29,787 nucleotides of DNA from the NCBI GenBank assembly GCA_910579755.1, contig CAJTVB010000034.1:1-29787 (forward strand). Direction: 5' to 3'. This DNA comes from an uncultured Acetatifactor sp. Lineage in GTDB: Bacteria > Bacillota > Clostridia > Lachnospirales > Lachnospiraceae. This document shows, piece by piece, positions 8,408 through 16,039 of this stretch. Made by a program: the position numbers and the translations under genes. Numbering within the stretch: the first letter of the stretch is position 1; each line of letters starts with the position of its first letter. The notes beneath the pieces are model-generated. The model did no database searches. It worked only from the letters and a program-made list of their open reading frames with translations, and had not been told where the DNA came from.

Positions 8408-10012
8408 ATGTGCGAAGAAATCAAACAGGCCATCCGGGAGGGCAGGACGGCGCTGGGTATTGAGTTTGGTTCTACCCGGATCAAGGCCGTGCTGGTGGAT
8501 GAAAGTCATCAGCCTGTTGCCATGGGAAACCATGACTGGGAGAACCGGCTGGAAGACGGCGTCTGGACCTACAGTCTGGAGGACATCTGGCAGGGACTCC
8601 AGGGCTGCTATCGGGAGCTGGCCCGGGAAGTGAAGGAGAAATACGGTGTGGAGCTTGCTACCATTGGCAGTATGGGTTTTTCCGGCATGATGCACGGCTA
8701 TATGGCCTTTGACCGGGAGGGCCGTCTGCTTGCGCCCTTCCGCACCTGGAGAAATACCATGACGGAGGAGGCCTGCAGAAAGCTGACGCCGGTGTTTCAT
8801 TTCAATATTCCCCAGAGGTGGAGCATCGCCCATTTGTATCAGGCTATGCTGAAGGGAGAGGAGCATGTAAAGGATATTGCGTTTCTGACCACCCTGGCGG
8901 GATATATTCACTGGAAGCTGTCCGGAGAGAAGGTGCTGGGCGTGGGAGAGGCCTCCGGCATGTTTCCCATCGATTCCCCGTCCCGGGATTATGACCGGAG
9001 GATGATGGATCAGTTCGGAGAGCTGACGGCGGATATGGGATATTCCTGGAAGCTGGAGGAGATTCTGCCCGGGGTGCTCTGTGCCGGAGAAAAGGCCGGA
9101 ACGCTGACGGAAGAGGGAGCAAAGCTTCTGGATCCTTCCGGAATCCTTCAGGCAGGTATTCCCATGTGCCCTCCCGAGGGAGACGCCGGAACCGGTATGG
9201 TGGCCACCAACAGCGTCAGGGTGCGCACGGGCAATATTTCCGCCGGAACCTCCATTTTTTCCATGGTGGTTACGGAGAAGGCGCTGGAACGGGTTCATGA
9301 GGAGATCGACATGGTGACTACGCCGGACGGAAATCCGGTGGCCATGGTCCATTGCAACAACTGCACCTCCGACTTGAACGCCTGGGTGAATCTGTTCGGT
9401 GAGTTTGCGGACAGGTTTGGAATGAAGATAGACAAAAACGATCTGTACGGTACGCTTTACCGGGAGGCTCTGAAGGCGGATCCCGACTGCGGCGGCCTGA
9501 TGGCGTACAATTATTTTTCCGGCGAGCCGGTGACAGGACTGAATGAAGGACGTCCTATGTTTGTGCGCACGCCTGATGCAGCCTTCAGCCTTGCCAACTT
9601 TATGAGAAGTCATTTGTACAGCGCCATGGCAACCCTTAAGATCGGTAATGATATCCTGCTGAAGGAGGAGCATGTGCAGGTGGATTCCCTCATGGGGCAC
9701 GGCGGGCTGTTCAAGACGCCGGTGGTGGGTCAGCAGCTGATGGCGGCGGCCATGAATGCTCCTGTGACGGTGATGGATACCGCCAGCGAGGGCGGCGCCT
9801 GGGGCATGGCGGTGCTGGCGGCCTTCCTGAAGGAGAGAGAGGCAGATGAGACACTGCCCGACTACCTGAGCAACAGGATTTTTGCGGGCCAGACCGGAAC
9901 CACCATTGCGCCGGAGCCGGAGGATGTGGCCGGGTTTGACGCATTTGTGGAGAAATATAAGAGTACACTGCCCGCGGAGAAGGCGGCCGTGGAGGGAATG
10001 ACGATTTCCTGA
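8408..10012 (+). CDS. FGGY-family carbohydrate kinase (probable ribulokinase/xylulokinase)
   Basis: A 534-residue FGGY kinase. ALGIEFGSTRIKAVLVDE (residues 15-32) is the N-terminal phosphate motif, with E19 in place of the usual Asp. PPEGDAGTGMVA carries the likely catalytic Asp, GNISAGTSIFSMV is the second phosphate loop, and GHGGLFKTPVVGQQLMAAA with the later SEGGAWGMAVLAA forms the adenosine site. Its place between an AraR-like regulator and ribulose-5-phosphate 4-epimerase suggests phosphorylation of L-ribulose, though the sequence is closer in style to xylulokinases than to classical AraB. The ATG at 8408 follows GAAGAAGGTAA. It lies 120 bases after araR in the same direction, with no terminator between them. 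Confidence 0.85.
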   Translation: MCEEIKQAIREGRTALGIEFGSTRIKAVLVDESHQPVAMGNHDWENRLEDGVWTYSLEDIWQGLQGCYRELAREVKEKYGVELATIGSMGFSGMMHGYMAFDREGRLLAPFRTWRNTMTEEACRKLTPVFHFNIPQRWSIAHLYQAMLKGEEHVKDIAFLTTLAGYIHWKLSGEKVLGVGEASGMFPIDSPSRDYDRRMMDQFGELTADMGYSWKLEEILPGVLCAGEKAGTLTEEGAKLLDPSGILQAGIPMCPPEGDAGTGMVATNSVRVRTGNISAGTSIFSMVVTEKALERVHEEIDMVTTPDGNPVAMVHCNNCTSDLNAWVNLFGEFADRFGMKIDKNDLYGTLYREALKADPDCGGLMAYNYFSGEPVTGLNEGRPMFVRTPDAAFSLANFMRSHLYSAMATLKIGNDILLKEEHVQVDSLMGHGGLFKTPVVGQQLMAAAMNAPVTVMDTASEGGAWGMAVLAAFLKEREADETLPDYLSNRIFAGQTGTTIAPEPEDVAGFDAFVEKYKSTLPAEKAAVEGMTIS

Positions 10013-10043
10013 GGAATGAAGATTTAAAGAAAGGATCAGGTTT

Positions 10044-10742
10044 ATGCTGGAAGAATTAAAGAAACAGGTGTATGAAGCGAATATGGAGCTTCCCAAATAC
10101 GGTCTGGTGACCTTTACATGGGGCAATGTCAGCGCCATAGACCGTGAGAGCGGACTGTTTGTCATCAAGCCCAGCGGGGTGGAATATGATAAGCTGACGC
10201 CCGAGGATATGGTGGTGGTGGATCTGGACGGGAAAAAGGTGGAGGGACGCTATAACCCCTCCTCGGACACGGCTACTCATGTGGAGCTGTACAAGGCGTT
10301 CCCTCAGATTGGCGGAGTGGTGCACACTCATTCCTCCTACGCCACAAGCTGGGCCCAGGCGGGCCGCAGCATTCCCTGCTACGGCACCACCCATGCGGAC
10401 TACATTTACGGAGAGATTCCCTGTGTACGGTGTCTGACTGCGGAGGAGATCCAGGATGCCTACGAGGAAAATACGGGGCATCTAATCGTGAATGAATTCC
10501 AGAGGCTGGGAAAGGATCCGGAGGCCGTGCCCGCGGTGCTCTGTAAAAATCATGGTCCCTTTGCCTGGGGGAAGGATGCGAAGGAAGCCGTGCACAACGC
10601 GGTGGTTTTGGAGGAAGTGGCAAAGATGGCATATCGCGCCGAGACCATCAACCCCCGGATCCAGCCGGCGCCGCAGGAGCTTCAGGATAAGCATTATTAC
10701 AGGAAACATGGAGCCAACGCCTATTACGGACAGAAGGCATAA
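10044..10742 (+). CDS. araD: L-ribulose-5-phosphate 4-epimerase
   Basis: A 232-residue class II aldolase/epimerase that converts L-ribulose-5-phosphate to D-xylulose-5-phosphate using a divalent metal. Zinc ligands are visible at H94 and H96 (VVHTHSSYATSW) and H170 (CKNHGPFAWG), with D75 in the NPSSDTATH loop; spacing and length match E. coli AraD almost exactly. Other motifs are TWGNVSAID and IKPSGVEYD. UlaF or SgbE paralogues have the same chemistry, but the AraR-like regulator and kinase favour an arabinose role. It starts 31 bases after the kinase and is followed by the transketolase genes. Confidence 0.93.
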   Translation: MLEELKKQVYEANMELPKYGLVTFTWGNVSAIDRESGLFVIKPSGVEYDKLTPEDMVVVDLDGKKVEGRYNPSSDTATHVELYKAFPQIGGVVHTHSSYATSWAQAGRSIPCYGTTHADYIYGEIPCVRCLTAEEIQDAYEENTGHLIVNEFQRLGKDPEAVPAVLCKNHGPFAWGKDAKEAVHNAVVLEEVAKMAYRAETINPRIQPAPQELQDKHYYRKHGANAYYGQKA

Positions 10743-10757
10743 AGAGAAGGAGGTATA

Positions 10758-11603
10758 ATGATGAATAATTTAGAACTGCAAAAGCACGCAAATGACGTGC
10801 GCAAGGGCATTGTAACGGCAGTTCACAGTGCAAAGGCAGGGCATCCCGGCGGATCCCTTTCCGCCGCAGATGTGTACACTTACCTGTATTTTGAGGAGAT
10901 GAACATTGATCCGGCAAATCCGGACAAGGAGGACAGAGACCGGTTCGTGCTGTCCAAGGGGCATACGGCGCCGGGGCTTTATTCCACCCTGGCGAACAGG
11001 GGCTTTTTCCCGGTGGAGGATCTGAAGACTCTGCGGAAGCTGGGGTCATATCTGCAGGGACATCCCTGTATCCATATACCCGGCGTGGATATGTCTTCGG
11101 GATCATTGGGACAGGGGATTTCCGCCGCTGCCGGCATGGCTATGGGCGGCAAGCTGGACAACAGGGACTTCCGCGTGTACGCCCTGCTGGGAGACGGAGA
11201 GATCGAGGAAGGACAGGTCTGGGAGGCGGCCATGTTTGCGGGCTTCAGGAAGCTGGATAACCTCTGCGTCATCGTGGACAACAACAATTTGCAGATCGAC
11301 GGTCCCATCGATCAGGTCTGCTCCCCTTATCCCATTGATAAGAAATTTGAGGCCTTTAATTTCCATGTGATCAATTGTGACGCCCACAATTTTGACGAGC
11401 TTCGGGCGGCCTTCCAGGAAGCCAGACAGACCAAGGGAATGCCCACCTGTATCGTTGTGCACAGTCTGAAGGGCAAGGGTGTTTCCTTCATGGAGAACAG
11501 TGTGGACTGGCACGGCAAGGCTCCCAACGATGAGGAGTACGCCGTGGCAATGGCCGATCTGGAGAAGATCGGCGCAGAATTAGAGAAAGCAGGTGAAGCA
11601 TAA
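10758..11603 (+). CDS. Transketolase, N-terminal (TPP-binding) subunit
   Basis: A 281-residue protein equal to the N-terminal third of full-length transketolase. GHPGGSLSAAD and FVLSKGHTAPGLYSTLA are substrate and cofactor loops. GDGEIEEGQVWEAA followed by IVDNNNLQIDG is the GDG...NN thiamine diphosphate/magnesium motif. It must pair with the C-terminal subunit encoded next, a split arrangement known from Firmicutes and archaea. AGAAGGAGG precedes the ATG at 10758. The partner's ATG overlaps its stop codon by one base, which favours equal synthesis. In this operon it would feed the xylulose-5-phosphate made by AraD into the pentose phosphate pathway. Confidence 0.93.
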   Translation: MMNNLELQKHANDVRKGIVTAVHSAKAGHPGGSLSAADVYTYLYFEEMNIDPANPDKEDRDRFVLSKGHTAPGLYSTLANRGFFPVEDLKTLRKLGSYLQGHPCIHIPGVDMSSGSLGQGISAAAGMAMGGKLDNRDFRVYALLGDGEIEEGQVWEAAMFAGFRKLDNLCVIVDNNNLQIDGPIDQVCSPYPIDKKFEAFNFHVINCDAHNFDELRAAFQEARQTKGMPTCIVVHSLKGKGVSFMENSVDWHGKAPNDEEYAVAMADLEKIGAELEKAGEA

Positions 11604-12547
11604 TGGCAGAAAATACGGTTAAAAAGATTGCAACCCGTGAAAGCTACGGCAATGCCCTGAAGGAGCTGGGAGCGGAGTTCCCCAACCTGGTGGTGCTGGA
11701 TGCGGACCTGGCCGCCGCCACCAAGACCGGTGTGTTCCGGAAGGCATTTCCGGACCGGCACATCGACTGCGGCATCGCCGAATGCAATATGGTGGGCGTG
11801 GCAGCAGGTCTGTCCCTGGTGGGGAAGATTCCCTTTGTGAGCTCCTTCGCCATGTTTGCGGCGGGACGCGCCTTTGAGCAGGTCCGCAACTCTGTGGGAT
11901 ACCCTCACCTGAATGTGAAAATCGGGGCCACCCATGCAGGCATTACCGTGGGTGAGGACGGGGCTTCCCATCAGTGCAACGAGGATATTGCCCTGATGAG
12001 AACCATTCCCGGCATGGTGGTGATGTGTCCTGCGGACGACGTGGAAGCCAAAGCGGCGGTGCGGGCGGCTCTGGAGTATGAAGGACCTGTGTACATCCGG
12101 TTTGGCAGGGCAGCGGTTCCCGTGATCAACGACAGACCGGATTATCATTTTGAGATCGGCAAGGGCTCCGTAGTGCGGGAGGGTAAGGACGTGACCATTG
12201 TGGCCACAGGCATCTGTGTGGATTCTGCACTGGGCGCGGCAGAAAAGCTGGCGGCGGACGGAATCAGCGCCGAGGTGGTGAGCATCTGCACCATTAAGCC
12301 CCTGGACGAGGAGATCATTATAAACAGTGCGAAGAAGACCGGAAAGGTGGTTACGGTGGAGGAGCATTCCGTTATCGGCGGACTGGGAAGTGCAGTCTGC
12401 GACTGCCTCTGCGCAAACCATCCCACTCCTGTGAAGAAGCTTGGCATGCAGGATGTGTTTGGAGAATCCGGGTCGGCGGCGGCCCTGGTTCAGAAGTACG
12501 GACTGGACGCGGAGGGTGTGTACAAATCCGTTAAGGAATTTATCTAA
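11603..12547 (+). CDS. Transketolase, C-terminal subunit
   Basis: A 314-residue protein carrying the pyrimidine-binding and C-terminal domains of transketolase. DCGIAECNMVGVAAGLSL contains the conserved Glu that activates thiamine diphosphate. FVSSFAMFAAGRAFEQVRNSV and THAGITVGEDGASHQ are core family motifs, and EEHSVIGGLGSAV marks the C-terminal domain. It completes the enzyme with the preceding subunit (TAATG one-base overlap). It is the last gene of the operon; a strong terminator begins 22 bases after its stop codon. A DXS-like role is unlikely, since the partner is the short transketolase N subunit in a pentose operon. Confidence 0.93.
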   Translation: MAENTVKKIATRESYGNALKELGAEFPNLVVLDADLAAATKTGVFRKAFPDRHIDCGIAECNMVGVAAGLSLVGKIPFVSSFAMFAAGRAFEQVRNSVGYPHLNVKIGATHAGITVGEDGASHQCNEDIALMRTIPGMVVMCPADDVEAKAAVRAALEYEGPVYIRFGRAAVPVINDRPDYHFEIGKGSVVREGKDVTIVATGICVDSALGAAEKLAADGISAEVVSICTIKPLDEEIIINSAKKTGKVVTVEEHSVIGGLGSAVCDCLCANHPTPVKKLGMQDVFGESGSAAALVQKYGLDAEGVYKSVKEFI

Positions 12548-12569
12548 TCGAAAAAGAAAACAGTTACTT

Positions 12570-12612
12570 AAGAAAAGACAGTCCCGGATACGTTTCGGGG
12601 CTGTTTTTTCTT
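12570..12612 (+). terminator. Rho-independent terminator of the pentose operon
   Basis: ACAGTCCCG pairs with CGGGGCTGT (one G-U pair) around a short loop, extended by an A-rich 5' flank matching the T-run CTGTTTTTTCTT. Confidence 0.85.
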
Positions 12613-12696
12613 AAAAAAATTTAAGAAAAAAATAAACAACTAAGATACAAGTTTGTGCTATATTTAAAAACAAGAAACAAAGGATTAGGTGGTAAA

Positions 12697-13890
12697 ATGT
12701 TACAGCATACTACTGATGAGGCCCGGAAATCGCCGGAAGTGATCAACATAAAAAGAAACCCTTATCTGGTGGACTATGAAAAACGCAGAGGAACGGAAGG
12801 CGGAGAGATCCGGCAGGGAATGCTTCGGACGAACCGCAGTACTTCTCAGAGGCGTTCCGTGGATGTGCCTGTCTACGGAAATACCATGTATGATTCCGGA
12901 AGAAACCCAAGAAGACCGAACCAAGGAACCAGGCCGGACGGCGGGAGAAGAGCGGAAACCGGAAGGAGCTATGAGAGAGGATCCTATGGGAGGAGCAGGA
13001 CCGGAGCGGCTTCCGGCGGCGCCATGGACAGAAGGAGGTACTCGCAGATGCCCCGGGAAAGGGCCATGATCTATGGCAGAGATGCTTCAGGAGCGGGCCG
13101 GTTTGAGGCTGAGGCGCCTGTCCGCAGGCGGAGGGTGCCTGCGTCGGCCAGGGAAGGGCAGAGAAAAAAGGCCAGATATCAGAAGCTGGCTGTGGGGATC
13201 TGGGTGGTATGTGTTTTTTCTCTCACGATTCTGTTTTTGATCAAAAACGACAGGGCCTCGGCGGCAGGGAGCGGGAACGGTCAGGCGGACAAAAACATAA
13301 AGAGTACATATGAGCCGTCAACTCCTGCTCGGGAGGAAACTCCTTCTTATTCCGGTGCAATGATTCAGGGGCTTCCCGCCGAGGAATTTGCCCGGCATCC
13401 GGACTGGACGGAAAACTTTTTGACCCCCAACGAATATTCCAGACCGGGGGATCCTCTGGAGGAAATCAAGAACGTTTTTGTCCATTACACGGGTAACCGC
13501 AACACCAGCGCGGCCCAGAACCGCAGCTATTTTGAACAGCAGAAAGACACGCATGAGAGGAGTGTCAGCTCTCATTTTATCATCGGCTATGAGGGGGAGA
13601 TTATTCAGTGTGTTCCCCTGGATGAGATTGCTTATGCGGTGGCTACACGGAATGGGGATTCCGTGTCCATTGAGTGCTGCTATACGGCGGAGAACGGTTC
13701 CTTTACGCAGGCGACCTACGATTCTTTGATTGCGCTGCTGGCGTGGCTTACAGATGTATATGATCTGGAAAAGGATGATATTCTGCGTCATTATGACTGC
13801 GGAGGGAAAAAATGTCCGATCTATTATACGGAGCACGAGGATGCCTGGGAGCGCCTGAAACAGGATGTGATGGACAAGAGGCAGCTTTAA
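12697..13890 (+). CDS. Membrane-anchored N-acetylmuramoyl-L-alanine amidase (Amidase_2)
   Basis: A 397-residue protein in three parts. Residues 1-163 are a low-complexity tail rich in Arg, Gly and Ser; residues about 164-185 form one membrane helix (LAVGIWVVCVFSLTILFLI); residues about 255-395 are an Amidase_2/peptidoglycan-recognition domain outside the cell. Zinc ligands are probably H263 (FVHYTGN), H365 (LRHYDCGG) and a Cys or Asp close by in GKKCP. SHFIIGYEGEIIQCVP and SIECCY are family motifs. It should cleave the bond between muramic acid and L-alanine of peptidoglycan. The ATG at 12697 follows AGGTGG; an upstream in-frame TTG lacks a ribosome site. It stands alone between the pentose operon terminator and the rpe promoter. 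Confidence 0.87.
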   Translation: MLQHTTDEARKSPEVINIKRNPYLVDYEKRRGTEGGEIRQGMLRTNRSTSQRRSVDVPVYGNTMYDSGRNPRRPNQGTRPDGGRRAETGRSYERGSYGRSRTGAASGGAMDRRRYSQMPRERAMIYGRDASGAGRFEAEAPVRRRRVPASAREGQRKKARYQKLAVGIWVVCVFSLTILFLIKNDRASAAGSGNGQADKNIKSTYEPSTPAREETPSYSGAMIQGLPAEEFARHPDWTENFLTPNEYSRPGDPLEEIKNVFVHYTGNRNTSAAQNRSYFEQQKDTHERSVSSHFIIGYEGEIIQCVPLDEIAYAVATRNGDSVSIECCYTAENGSFTQATYDSLIALLAWLTDVYDLEKDDILRHYDCGGKKCPIYYTEHEDAWERLKQDVMDKRQL

Positions 13891-13935
13891 AATACTGTGG
13901 AGGGAGAAAATTTTTACGCTTAAAAATTTATACAG

Positions 13936-13964
13936 TTGCGGTAGGGAGCCATATTTGCTAAAAT
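13936..13964 (+). promoter_or_regulatory. Predicted promoter of rpe
   Basis: TTGCGG at 13936-13941 and TAAAAT at 13959-13964 have a 17-base spacer. An AT-rich inverted repeat (AAATTTTT...AAAAATTT) lies just upstream and may act as an UP-like element. The leader to the rpe start would be about 90 bases. Confidence 0.5.
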
Positions 13965-14061
13965 GTAGTTGTAAAGCCTGGGCAGGTGACGGTTCAGAGA
14001 AGTCTGGTTTATGCCTGGGTTTTGATGAAATGATTTTCAGCTTGAGAAAGAGAGGCTCCAA

Positions 14062-14712
14062 ATGAATACTTTATCGCCTTCTATTTTGGCCGCGGATTTT
14101 TGTGAATTGGGAAAACAAATCAAAGAGGCAGGGGACGCAGGGGCCGAATATCTGCATATTGATGTGATGGACGGCCTTTTTGTGCCGTCCATTTCCTATG
14201 GGGTGCCGGTGATCTCTTCCATTCGAAAGAGCACGGACACCTTTTTTGACGTACATTTGATGATTGAGCGGCCCCGGCGGTATATCCGGGAATTTGCCGA
14301 AAGCGGCGCCGATCTGATCAATTTCCACCTGGAGGCGGAGGATCATGTGGAAGAGACGGTGGAAATGATCAGGAAGCTGGGAAAAAAGGCGGGTATTACC
14401 ATCAAGCCAAAGACGCCTGTTCAGGCCGCGGCACCCTATCTGGAGCTGGTGGACATGGTGCTGGTCATGACGGTGGAGCCGGGGTTCGGGGGGCAGAAGC
14501 TGATGCCGGACTGCATTGAAAAGGTGCGGCAGCTTCGGCGTATGATCCGGGAGAGAGGCCTGGAGACGGATATTGAGGTGGACGGAGGGATCACGGTGGA
14601 TAATGTGGGCCTTGCTTTGGAGGCGGGAGCAAATGTGATCGTGGCAGGCTCCGCCGTATTCGGCGGGGATGTGAGGGACAATGTGAAAAGATTTTTGGAA
14701 AAAATGAGATAA
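14062..14712 (+). CDS. rpe: Ribulose-phosphate 3-epimerase
   Basis: A 216-residue TIM-barrel enzyme interconverting D-ribulose-5-phosphate and D-xylulose-5-phosphate. LSPSILAADF at the N-terminus, LHIDVMDGLFVP with metal-binding His and Asp, DVHLMIERP, VMTVEPGFGGQKL and the VDGGI and ANVIVAGSAVFGG phosphate loops are all present, and the length is typical. GAGAGG precedes the ATG. It serves the pentose phosphate pathway and fits with the transketolase operon upstream, but it is separated from that operon by the amidase gene and has its own promoter. Confidence 0.95.
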   Translation: MNTLSPSILAADFCELGKQIKEAGDAGAEYLHIDVMDGLFVPSISYGVPVISSIRKSTDTFFDVHLMIERPRRYIREFAESGADLINFHLEAEDHVEETVEMIRKLGKKAGITIKPKTPVQAAAPYLELVDMVLVMTVEPGFGGQKLMPDCIEKVRQLRRMIRERGLETDIEVDGGITVDNVGLALEAGANVIVAGSAVFGGDVRDNVKRFLEKMR

Positions 14713-14800
14713 AGGGCGGCATAGGGAGAAGTTTTTCCTCGTTTCTGTCGATAAAGCATGCAAAGAGTAGGGTCATCGTTTTTGCCGAAAGGAGGAAATT

Positions 14801-15565
14801 ATGCAGTTAGGCGGGATAGGGCATTCTCACGGCACGGATACGCATCAGGTGACACAGTGTCTGCATCAGGACCATAGTGTTACGGAAAAGGAAAGCGGGG
14901 CCGGGGCAAAGCTTTCTGCGGCAAAAGCAAATCTGCAGGCCCAAAACGCCCAGCAGGAGATATTTTCCTTGACTGCCTGGGTGCAGAGACTTCTGGGGAA
15001 AGGAGGCCGGACCCTGCGGGGAATCTGGGGATCCGGAGGCGCAGACGGCGGTGCAGGCCGGGAGGGAGACGGAACGGGCATTGCCGGGGCGGAAGCTTTG
15101 GGGCAGGGGTCCGCAGCCGGGGATTTACAGAAGGATTCTTTTTCCCGGCGGCGGACGGCGATTTCGGAAGAGGCTGCGCATTTGGCGGCAGCACAGGCCA
15201 ACCCGTATTTTTCCGTTGCTCCGGAAAACGGTACAGCCCACGTTCCCCCTTTTCAGAGGATAAAGGCCAGGGTAAAGGAGGTGGCAGGCCATCTGTCAGG
15301 CCATCTGCCCGGAAAATTTTTTAAGCCTCAGGCCAAAAGCACTTTTCAAATGAAGCAGGAGCGGCAGGAGAAACCCAAGGAGGATCTGCGCCGGCACAGT
15401 AAGTATCGAAAGGATGAAGTGGAAATAGACTGCGTTTTGACAGACGAGAGCTATCTGCTGGACTCCTATGACAGAACGGGGGGTTACAGTAAGCTGTCTG
15501 TGAACAGCGGAAAGGCGGCAGTGACGAAAAAGCAGCAGGAACTGGAGACAGAGAAATCCGGTTGA
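14801..15565 (+). CDS. Hypothetical protein, Gly/Ala/Lys-rich
   Basis: A 254-residue protein that I do not recognise. It has a perfect AAAGGAGG ribosome site seven bases before its ATG, so translation is likely. The N-terminus is His/Gln-rich (GGIGHSHGTDTHQVTQCLHQDH), the middle is low in complexity (Gly/Ala/Arg), and the C-terminal ~50 residues (YRKDEVEIDCVLTDESYLLDSYDRTGGYSKL) look most like a conserved, folded element. No signal peptide or membrane helix is seen. It starts 88 bases after rpe with no terminator between, so it may be co-transcribed. Its stop codon lies within the -35 box of the metG promoter. Confidence 0.7.
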   Translation: MQLGGIGHSHGTDTHQVTQCLHQDHSVTEKESGAGAKLSAAKANLQAQNAQQEIFSLTAWVQRLLGKGGRTLRGIWGSGGADGGAGREGDGTGIAGAEALGQGSAAGDLQKDSFSRRRTAISEEAAHLAAAQANPYFSVAPENGTAHVPPFQRIKARVKEVAGHLSGHLPGKFFKPQAKSTFQMKQERQEKPKEDLRRHSKYRKDEVEIDCVLTDESYLLDSYDRTGGYSKLSVNSGKAAVTKKQQELETEKSG

Positions 15566-15590
15566 CATCCGGCCTTTTTTCTGCTATCCT
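15562..15590 (+). promoter_or_regulatory. Promoter of the metG T-box leader
   Basis: TTGACA at 15562-15567 and TATCCT at 15585-15590 are separated by 17 bases. The -35 box contains the stop codon of the preceding gene. Initiation is expected near 15597. Confidence 0.75.
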
Positions 15591-15596
15591 TTCTCA

Positions 15597-15948
15597 CATA
15601 GGAAGAGACCGCTGCCCGCGTGAGGGAGCGGTTGATAAACGCAATGACGAAGAGAGTACATTTTGACCAGTCTCCTACAGAGAAGGCTCCGGCGGGCGCA
15701 AGCAGCCTGCATTGCTGAGAGGGGCCGGGGATGGCGGGATGGAATATGGCTTCCGAGCAGCGCACCGAGCCAGGCGGGAGAAAGCTTTTACGCCGGGTGA
15801 GACTGCGACAGGTTCCGCCTGTTACAGCGGATAGGGTTAGTGACCTGAAAAGGTCTGTCCCGCAGAGGGCAGATGAAAAGAAGTGGTACCACGGGCGCAG
15901 GGCTCGTCTTCTATTATGCAAAAGCATGGAGAGGACGGGCTTTTTTTG
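15597..15948 (+). promoter_or_regulatory. T-box leader controlling metG
   Basis: The 474-base gap before metG holds a tRNA-sensing T-box. A GC-rich hairpin (ACCGCT...AGCGGT, about 15610-15635) is followed by GACGAAGAGAGTA, typical of the base of Stem I. The T-box sequence AAGTGGTACCACGGG is at 15881-15895, forming the antiterminator that pairs with the tRNA acceptor end, and a terminator follows. A likely specifier codon is ATG at 15746-15748 within GGAATATGGC, matching methionine and the downstream gene. Uncharged tRNA-Met would favour readthrough. The specifier position was judged by eye. Confidence 0.85.
15899..15948 (+). terminator. Regulated terminator of the T-box
   Basis: A long hairpin with arms GGCTCGTCTTCTATTATGC and GCATGGAGAGGACGGGC around AAAA is followed by seven T residues. 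Its 5' arm follows directly on the T-box motif, so formation of the antiterminator competes with it. Confidence 0.8.
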
Positions 15949-16039
15949 GCATATCAGGAAAGCCTTTTACACACTCCTGTATATATGGCCTTCCGGGCAG
16001 AACCCCGTGGAAATTTTATGATTGGAAAGGAGAGCAGAA

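Noticed and set aside
8312..10168. 618-codon open frame on the minus strand opposite the FGGY kinase
   Set aside because: It lies antisense to a gene with clear family motifs, has low-complexity His/Arg/Gly composition, no ribosome site and no recognisable domain.
13975..14030. Repeated GCCTGGG words in the rpe leader as a terminator or attenuator
   Set aside because: The copies are direct rather than inverted, so they form no stable stem.
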